DNA of 51,544 nt from a virus. Both the position numbers and the translations under genes were made by a program. The stretch is from IMG/VR virus record IMGVR_UViG_3300036781_000812, positions 1 through 51,544 of that record; one strand, written 5' to 3'. Of this stretch, positions 47,359-51,544 are shown in pieces (within the stretch, counting starts at the first letter, position 1; the number at the start of each line of letters is the position of its first letter). The notes beneath the pieces were generated by a model. The model ran no database searches, had not been told where the DNA came from, and saw nothing but the letters and a program-made list of their open reading frames with translations.

Positions 47359-47655
47359 TCACTCCAACTCGGGTACTGGCCCGTGCTTGAAGAGCACTTC
47401 CGGCTCCCCGAATTCGCCACGGTCGGGTCGGACGGTTCGTTTCCACGCGATGGCGGCGACGTGCGTTGCCGCCGCGAGCTCGGCCGCCGCGATAGCGCGG
47501 CGCTCGTCCATCATCTCGCGCGGCTCGTATGCCGGCACGATATCGCCCTCGTCGTTCCTGTCGAAGGCCCACTGGACGTAAAGCGTCTGCGGCGGAGCCT
47601 TCGGCTCGGGCGTTACGCCGGTGCTGACGCCACGGTCGCTGGGTGCGTTCATCAT
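47359..47655 (-). CDS. hypothetical protein of a rhizobial family
   Basis: Starting at ATG 47655 or 47652, the 98-residue protein reads 'TLYVQWAFDRNDEGDIVPAY', 'EPREMMDERRAIAAAELAAA', 'THVAAIAWKRTVRPDRGEFG', 'EPEVLFKHGPVPELE'. I recognise the pattern from rhizobial genomes without a known function. The longer open frame upstream reaches into the SRAP remnant and is not likely to belong to this gene. Confidence 0.6.
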   Translation of the reverse strand: MMNAPSDRGVSTGVTPEPKAPPQTLYVQWAFDRNDEGDIVPAYEPREMMDERRAIAAAELAAATHVAAIAWKRTVRPDRGEFGEPEVLFKHGPVPELE

Positions 47656-47732
47656 GCGCCTTACATGCGAGTCGTGACCGGGGCCGTTCGCCATCCTGCC
47701 TCCTATGCCACCCGTGGTGTGATCTTCGAACT

Positions 47733-47914
47733 TCATCGGGACCAGCTCGACGCCGTTGCCGGCCGCCCGGACCGCGCTGGCCGTCTCACCATCCTGATGC
47801 TGGGGCTGCTGGCGAGATCGGCCACGCCCTGCCACGAAGGCAGGTCGAGCCCTTCACGCGCCATGATCCGCGCGTACTCCTCCATTGCGTCTCGAATTCG
47901 TACTCGTTGCACAT
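47733..47914 (-). pseudogene. broken SRAP (YedK/HMCES-like) gene fragment
   Basis: Three frames together spell the N-terminal part of an alphaproteobacterial SRAP protein. Frame 1 gives 'MCNEYEFET' with the catalytic Cys2 (from 47914). Frame 2 gives 'AMEEYARIMAREGLDLPSWQ', 'GVADLASSPSIRM'. Frame 3 gives 'ETASAVRAAGNGVELVPMKF' (to about 47730). Intact relatives have these segments in one frame and continue for about 130 more residues, which are missing here. At least two frameshifts and a deletion are therefore needed to explain it. SRAP proteins protect abasic sites in single-stranded DNA by cross-linking through Cys2. Confidence 0.7.
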
Positions 47915-47916
47915 GG

Positions 47917-48144
47917 CTAGTAGACCAGGCCGGACTCCGGCCGCGCATCAAGTGGAATGTTACGCTCTTCGAATTGCTCGCGATACGCCGCGGCCTTCTC
48001 GTAGGCGGTCAGCATGTCGAAGCCGACCAAGCGCTTGCCGTTAAGCTTCACCACGTCCCGCGGGTTGTCGACGTTGAAAACGCCGTAGGAATTGCCGTTG
48101 CCCTCTTCTGTCCGGATGACGATCAGTCTCAATTCCGTTGCCAT
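47917..48144 (-). CDS. hypothetical protein, 75 residues
   Basis: This small alpha/beta protein ('TELRLIVIRTEEGNGNSYGV', 'FNVDNPRDVVKLNGKRLVGF', 'YEKAAAYREQFEERNIPLDA') has no known domain. It lies immediately upstream of the SRAP remnant on the same strand. Its start is 58 bp from the LexA box, so it could be SOS-controlled, divergently from 48255. Confidence 0.55.
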   Translation of the reverse strand: MATELRLIVIRTEEGNGNSYGVFNVDNPRDVVKLNGKRLVGFDMLTAYEKAAAYREQFEERNIPLDARPESGLVY

Positions 48145-48201
48145 TTACACCTTCGCGTCCCTGAAAGACGGTACTGCCGAACCGTGATGAGGGCAAATCT
48201 T

Positions 48202-48216
48202 GTTCTTATTTCGTTC
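48202..48216. promoter_or_regulatory. alphaproteobacterial LexA (SOS) box
   Basis: GTTC-TTATTTC-GTTC matches exactly the GTTC-N7-GTTC direct repeat recognised by LexA in alphaproteobacteria. It lies between the divergent genes 47917-48144 and 48255-49009, next to the remains of an SRAP (SOS-associated) gene. Confidence 0.72.
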
Positions 48217-48254
48217 TCATCGTATGACTTGCGACTTTCCGCCCGGAGGTCCGC

Positions 48255-48425
48255 ATGTCGCTCGCTGTTATTCCGACCCAAGCCAACCGCATCCGCGCGC
48301 TTCACGCAGCAGTCCCAGAGTTGAACAACCGAGAGATTGCGGCCCGTCTCGGGCTACACTGGCATCTCGTCGACCTGGCGTTGAGCAAAGGCGACACACG
48401 GCGGCGCAAGTCTGTTGCGAAGTGA
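48255..48425 (+). CDS. 56-residue HTH-like protein
   Basis: This short gene has a clear GGAGGT ribosome site 4 nt before ATG 48255. The product reads 'MSLAVIPTQANRIRALHAAV', 'PELNNREIAARLGLHWHLVD', 'LALSKGDTRRRKSVAK': a helix-turn-helix (residues 21-45) with a basic tail. It lies 38 bp after the LexA box and its TGA overlaps the GTG start of the next gene, so the two form an operon. Confidence 0.65.
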   Translation: MSLAVIPTQANRIRALHAAVPELNNREIAARLGLHWHLVDLALSKGDTRRRKSVAK

Positions 48426-49009
48426 GCTATCGCCTCGTTCCCCCGGAGACACCGCTGCGCGCTTACGCGGCGCCAGTTTTGCGGATCGATTGCGCCCGCT
48501 GCAGACGCAATGCGCCCGATGTCCAGGTCGCCAAATTGATCCAGAGGTTTGGCGCGGACACGCCGATCGCCGAGGTGGCGCGGCAGATTACCCTGAATAG
48601 CGCCAAGCCTTGCGGGTTGGCCGAATCCGGCCATTGCAATGCGCGAGCCTGGGAGCCGCCCGTCTGGATGTGGGCCAGCCTGGATCACGCGCTCAAGGGA
48701 AAGTGGCTTGCCCGGCTACGCTGCCGCCGACATATCGCGGCGATGAAGGCGACGACGTCGTGCCCCGAAGTCGTGCTCCTCGATGTGGAGACGCTGCACT
48801 CCGCCTTTGGCTATGACTTCAAGCTCGAGGCGCTGCGGACGCGGATGAGCTGCCCGCGCTGCCATACCCGGGTGGTTGAAATCGAATGGATCGTGCCCGA
48901 GCCGACACCGGATCCCTATGCGCCGGCCGCCGCAGAGCCCCCGTTGCGGTTCAGGCCGACGAGAGCTGCGCAGGGCAGGGCGAAATTCAGGATCGTCGAA
49001 GGGAAGTAG
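48422..49009 (+). CDS. cysteine-rich protein of a possible SOS operon
   Basis: From GTG 48422 (GTGA overlap with the HTH gene) the product has 195 residues. It contains two likely zinc-binding regions: 'RIDCARCRRNAPDV' near the start, and 'MSCPRCHTRVVEIEWI' near residue 150. Between them lie 'VAKLIQRFGADTPIAEVARQ' and Cys/His residues in 'CGLAESGHCNAR' and 'LRCRRHIAAM'. I do not recognise a named family. With the HTH protein and the upstream LexA box it could take part in the damage response. The longer reading from 48200 has no support. Confidence 0.6.
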   Translation: MSYRLVPPETPLRAYAAPVLRIDCARCRRNAPDVQVAKLIQRFGADTPIAEVARQITLNSAKPCGLAESGHCNARAWEPPVWMWASLDHALKGKWLARLRCRRHIAAMKATTSCPEVVLLDVETLHSAFGYDFKLEALRTRMSCPRCHTRVVEIEWIVPEPTPDPYAPAAAEPPLRFRPTRAAQGRAKFRIVEGK

Positions 49010-49050
49010 CGGGTCACGGCGACAACTCTGTCGGTAACCCTGTCGGCGTG

Positions 49051-49082
49051 AAAAAGCCCGACCTCACGAAAGGCCGGGCTTT
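49051..49082 (-). terminator. terminator of the tRNA-Pro gene
   Basis: AAAGCCCGACC and GGCCGGGCTTT pair around a short loop; on the minus strand the stem is followed by TTTTTCACG. It lies 3 bp beyond the 3' end of tRNA-Pro. The T-run at the other side may also serve the plus-strand gene 48422-49009. Confidence 0.7.
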
Positions 49083-49084
49083 GT

Positions 49085-49161
49085 TGGTCGGAGTAGAGTG
49101 ATTCGAACACTCGACCCCCTGCTCCCGAAGCAGGTGCGCTACCAGGCTGCGCTATACTCCG
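49085..49161 (-). tRNA. tRNA-Pro (anticodon CGG)
   Basis: On the minus strand a 77-nt cloverleaf is visible: acceptor CGGAGTA/TACTCCG, D arm GCGC...GCGC, anticodon stem CCTGC/GCAGG with loop TTCGGGA (anticodon CGG), T arm GAGTG-TTCGAAT-CACTC, then A-CCA encoded in the gene. It is intact. Its 3' end faces the prophage, but no second copy of the 3' end was found near the left integrase. Confidence 0.95.
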
Positions 49162-49296
49162 ATAAGGTCCCGACGCGGACTTGGTCCGGCGGATTGGCCG
49201 GGGTTATAGCGGCGAGTTCCCGGCGTTTCAAGCGCTCATCCGCGCCATTCCGGTTCCGTTGCGCGTCCCCCCCGGAACGTGTAGGAACCGCGCCGT

Positions 49297-49371
<75 letters not shown>

Positions 49372-49450
49372 GCCGACATCCGGATCCTCGCTGAGCCCTT
49401 GCTATCCGGGGCCTCGTCTCTTTCGCCTGCCATTCGGCATCCGAAAGATA

Positions 49451-49481
49451 CCCAGCACTGGGTCACACGCCTGGGTCACAC
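49451..49481. repeat. CTGGGTCACAC direct repeats upstream of the second integrase
   Basis: CTGGGTCACAC occurs at 49458-49468 and 49471-49481, and CCCAG-CA-CTGGG at 49451-49462 is an inverted repeat sharing the same core. They lie just before the integrase start and may be binding sites for the recombinase, an excisionase or a regulator. Confidence 0.45.
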
Positions 49482-49492
49482 TGAGGTGACAC

Positions 49493-51544
49493 ATGGCTCT
49501 CGGCCCAAATCTGCTTCGTCGCGGCGCGGTTTACCATTGGCGCAGACGCATCCCCAGCCAGCTTGTGCCTTTCATAAAGGCAACGCACCTTCGGATCAGC
49601 CTCAACACAAAGGATTCGAAAGCGGCCCGGTATCTCGGCGCCCAACTCGATGCGATCGCGATGGACATTTTTGGCGCGCGGACCACACAAGGCATGAGCA
49701 AGGAGCAGTTGGCGCACCTGTTCAGGTCTGCACATCTCCAGCACCGAAAGAAGCTGGATTTGCTGGCTGATATCGAGCGTGGTCATCCCACAATGGAGCG
49801 GTCCCAACTACTCGCTCTCGAACTCGCCCGCGGCGAGGCCTATCGTCTGCTGTCCGAGCGCGGCGCCAACGCGCAGATCGATGCTGCATATTTGCAGCGC
49901 CTCGACGACAGGGGCTACGACGCCCGAGGCGTTGCGCGGATCCTCGAGGAACTCGAAGCTCTTCGGGATCCTGCTGGCATCCATTTTTCGATGTCGAAGC
50001 TGAGGGGGCTTATCGAGGCAGCCGGCGCACCGGCCAGCTCGATCAATCTGGCACAGGCGCTGCCGGTCTACTTGCGCGCCATGGCCGAAGCGCTGCTCAC
50101 CGCGCCGCAGCGATACGGTGCCCAACCAACCGATGCGGTCGACTTCGCGGCTTTGCTTGCGAACACCGAGCAGGAGACGGTTGTTGAGAAGCCTGCTGTT
50201 GCCGTCAGGCGCGAAACCGCGCTCGAACCAGCGGGTGTGGCACCGGTGCCAACCGTCTCGTCATCTGCGTCTGCGTCTGCGGCTTCGGCGCCCGCGCCCG
50301 ACCCGAGTACCGACGGGCGCGTTGAAACGATCGCCCGCAAGCTCATCGACAGGAAGGTCAACGCCAAGTCCAACGCAGCGCTAAGGGCCGAGCCCGGGAC
50401 TCAGCACGAGGCACGCGCCAGGGCCAAGGGCTGGGATGACAAGGCCGTGCGGCAGGCCGAAGGCATTTTCGACCTGTTCGGTCGCTTCCTCCGCGAAGAG
50501 CACGGCTTCGACGATCTCGCTTTGCTGCGCCAGCGACACCTTGCCGGTTTCGAGGAGTTCCTGCGGCAGCTCAACAGCAATTTCGGCAAGAGCCCGAAGG
50601 ACAAGAGCCGAACGATTGCAGATCTGCGCGCCGTGGCCGCCGAGGTCGGTCCAAAAGTCGGGACCCTGCTGCCGGGGACCCTCAATCGCCACCTGACCTA
50701 CCTGGGTCAGCTCATCCGTCACGCCAAAGCGGCGGGTGTTGTCATGGCCCCCGATCTGTCTACCGAAGTCCTGCGCGCGGAGCAGCCCGATCGCAGCCGC
50801 AACCTTCGCGCGGTTCCGGCTGGGCAGGCGGTGGCAGCCCTCTTTCATGGCCCCGCCTTTACCGGCTGCGCGGCGTGGGATCGGCCCAGTGAGCCCGGGG
50901 ACTATGTCTACCACCGGGCGCTCTATTTCGTGTCGCTGCTCAGCGTCTATAGCGGGGGGCGCCGGGAGGAGTATTGCGGTTTGTCGGTCGACGATGTCGT
51001 GGACGACGCCCCCGATCCTTACGTCATGATCCGCTTCAATGACATCCGTCGGCTGAAGAACGGCCAGTCCATCCGCTCGCTCGCTCTCCATCCGGAGCTC
51101 ATCCGTCTGGGGTTCATCCCCTATGTCCGCGCCATGCGCGAGCTGGGCTATCATCGCCTCTTTGAGGACCTCTACTCACCGACAAGCAGGAGCCCGATGG
51201 GTGATCGATACTACGACGAGTTGCTCCCTGCTTTGCGCGGCGCAGGAGTGACCCCGCACCAACTTCGCCATTTCTTCAACGATGCCCTCAAGCAGCAGGA
51301 GGTGGCCAGAGAGTTTCGTGCCGATCTGCTTGGCCACGTGGGCGAGGGTGAGACCGACGAACGCTACTGCAATCCGACGCATATAAGACTTCAGCTGAAG
51401 CAGCTTGCCAAACTCCCAATTGTCTCTGCGCATCTAGAGGCGAGACCAATACTGCTTCTGCCATGGATTGCCGAGCGCCGCGTCGCCCCCTGGTCGAGGG
51501 CGGCTGCAGCCGAGGCGACAGGAATACATCAAAAGCCAAGCTAA
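49493..51544 (+). CDS. large tyrosine recombinase beside tRNA-Gln
   Basis: This 683-residue site-specific recombinase is unrelated to the left integrase. Residues 1-60 resemble the DUF6538-type N-terminus ('LLRRGAVYHWRRRIPSQLVP'). A long variable region contains a Ser/Ala/Pro linker near 260-280. The SAM-like core-binding domain covers roughly 310-430, and the catalytic domain has Arg490 in 'SGGRREEYCGL', Lys in 'RRLKNGQSIRSL', His589-x-x-Arg592 in 'PHQLRHFF', 'LLGHVGEGETDERY' and Tyr625. It is complete, ending at the last base of the window. Its position 121 bp after tRNA-Gln suggests it serves an integrative element lying to the right. Confidence 0.9.
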   Translation: MALGPNLLRRGAVYHWRRRIPSQLVPFIKATHLRISLNTKDSKAARYLGAQLDAIAMDIFGARTTQGMSKEQLAHLFRSAHLQHRKKLDLLADIERGHPTMERSQLLALELARGEAYRLLSERGANAQIDAAYLQRLDDRGYDARGVARILEELEALRDPAGIHFSMSKLRGLIEAAGAPASSINLAQALPVYLRAMAEALLTAPQRYGAQPTDAVDFAALLANTEQETVVEKPAVAVRRETALEPAGVAPVPTVSSSASASAASAPAPDPSTDGRVETIARKLIDRKVNAKSNAALRAEPGTQHEARARAKGWDDKAVRQAEGIFDLFGRFLREEHGFDDLALLRQRHLAGFEEFLRQLNSNFGKSPKDKSRTIADLRAVAAEVGPKVGTLLPGTLNRHLTYLGQLIRHAKAAGVVMAPDLSTEVLRAEQPDRSRNLRAVPAGQAVAALFHGPAFTGCAAWDRPSEPGDYVYHRALYFVSLLSVYSGGRREEYCGLSVDDVVDDAPDPYVMIRFNDIRRLKNGQSIRSLALHPELIRLGFIPYVRAMRELGYHRLFEDLYSPTSRSPMGDRYYDELLPALRGAGVTPHQLRHFFNDALKQQEVAREFRADLLGHVGEGETDERYCNPTHIRLQLKQLAKLPIVSAHLEARPILLLPWIAERRVAPWSRAAAAEATGIHQKPS

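Noticed and set aside
49085-49161. tRNA-Pro as the attachment site of the main prophage
   Set aside because: No copy of its 3' end occurs in 1-845, and several host-like genes lie between the lysis cassette and this tRNA. The left copy could still lie outside the window.

Overview
The window is almost entirely one temperate, lambda-type siphophage integrated in the chromosome of an alphaproteobacterium, most likely of the Hyphomicrobiales (Rhizobiales). The evidence for the host is high GC, GcrA-, GapR- and CtrA/OmpR-like regulators among the phage genes, a DUF6894 gene, a GTTC-N7-GTTC (alphaproteobacterial LexA) box, and the form of the tRNA-Pro and tRNA-Gln genes.

Layout. Positions 1-830 hold the end of a STAS-like DUF4325 gene and a coupled membrane protein that seems to start at CTG. 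From 845 to 3988 a leftward operon carries the integrase, an excisionase-like gene that overlaps the integrase by 226 bp, an ASCH-like gene and small unknowns. At 4019-5862 lies the immunity region: a LexA-type (XRE + S24) repressor, two membrane/exported genes, and four copies of an 18-bp operator (TGCGCTA-N4-TAGCGCR) placed inside the leftward and rightward early promoters. From 5862 to 14517 runs a tightly overlapped early operon: a Cro-position gene, a CII-like protein, an MT-A70 adenine methyltransferase, an OmpR-type winged helix, a GcrA C-terminal domain, a ParB-like protein, a GapR-RMF fusion, an AAA+ ATPase and a detached NrdJ-type zinc ribbon. From 14538 to 18613 there is a complete diversity-generating retroelement (DGR). 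At 18610-20213 is a replication-initiator-like gene with iteron-like repeats inside it, and a possible late regulator. From 20395 to 43155 the head and tail genes follow lambda order (Nu1-A-W-B-C-D-E-FI-FII-U-V-G/T-H-M-L-K-I-J, then fibres), including a canonical -1 slippery site for gpG-T. From 43440 to 45880 is the lysis cassette: endolysin, holin-like proteins, overlapping spanins and an RlpA-like protein. From about 46000 the sequence looks like host chromosome: DUF6894, a response regulator, the wreck of an SRAP gene, a small LexA-boxed operon, and tRNA-Pro and tRNA-Gln genes. A second, large tyrosine recombinase beside tRNA-Gln probably opens another integrated element to the right.

The most notable system is the DGR. 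One template repeat (TR, 16906-17031), an Avd protein and a reverse transcriptase serve two paralogous C-type-lectin-fold target genes. VR1 differs from TR at 13 positions and VR2 at 14, and every difference falls on a TR adenine. Both VRs are followed by a hairpin with a GATA tetraloop, as in the Bordetella phage DGR. Unusually, the targets sit in the early region, far from the tail-fibre genes. No att core was identified, so the exact prophage ends are not fixed.
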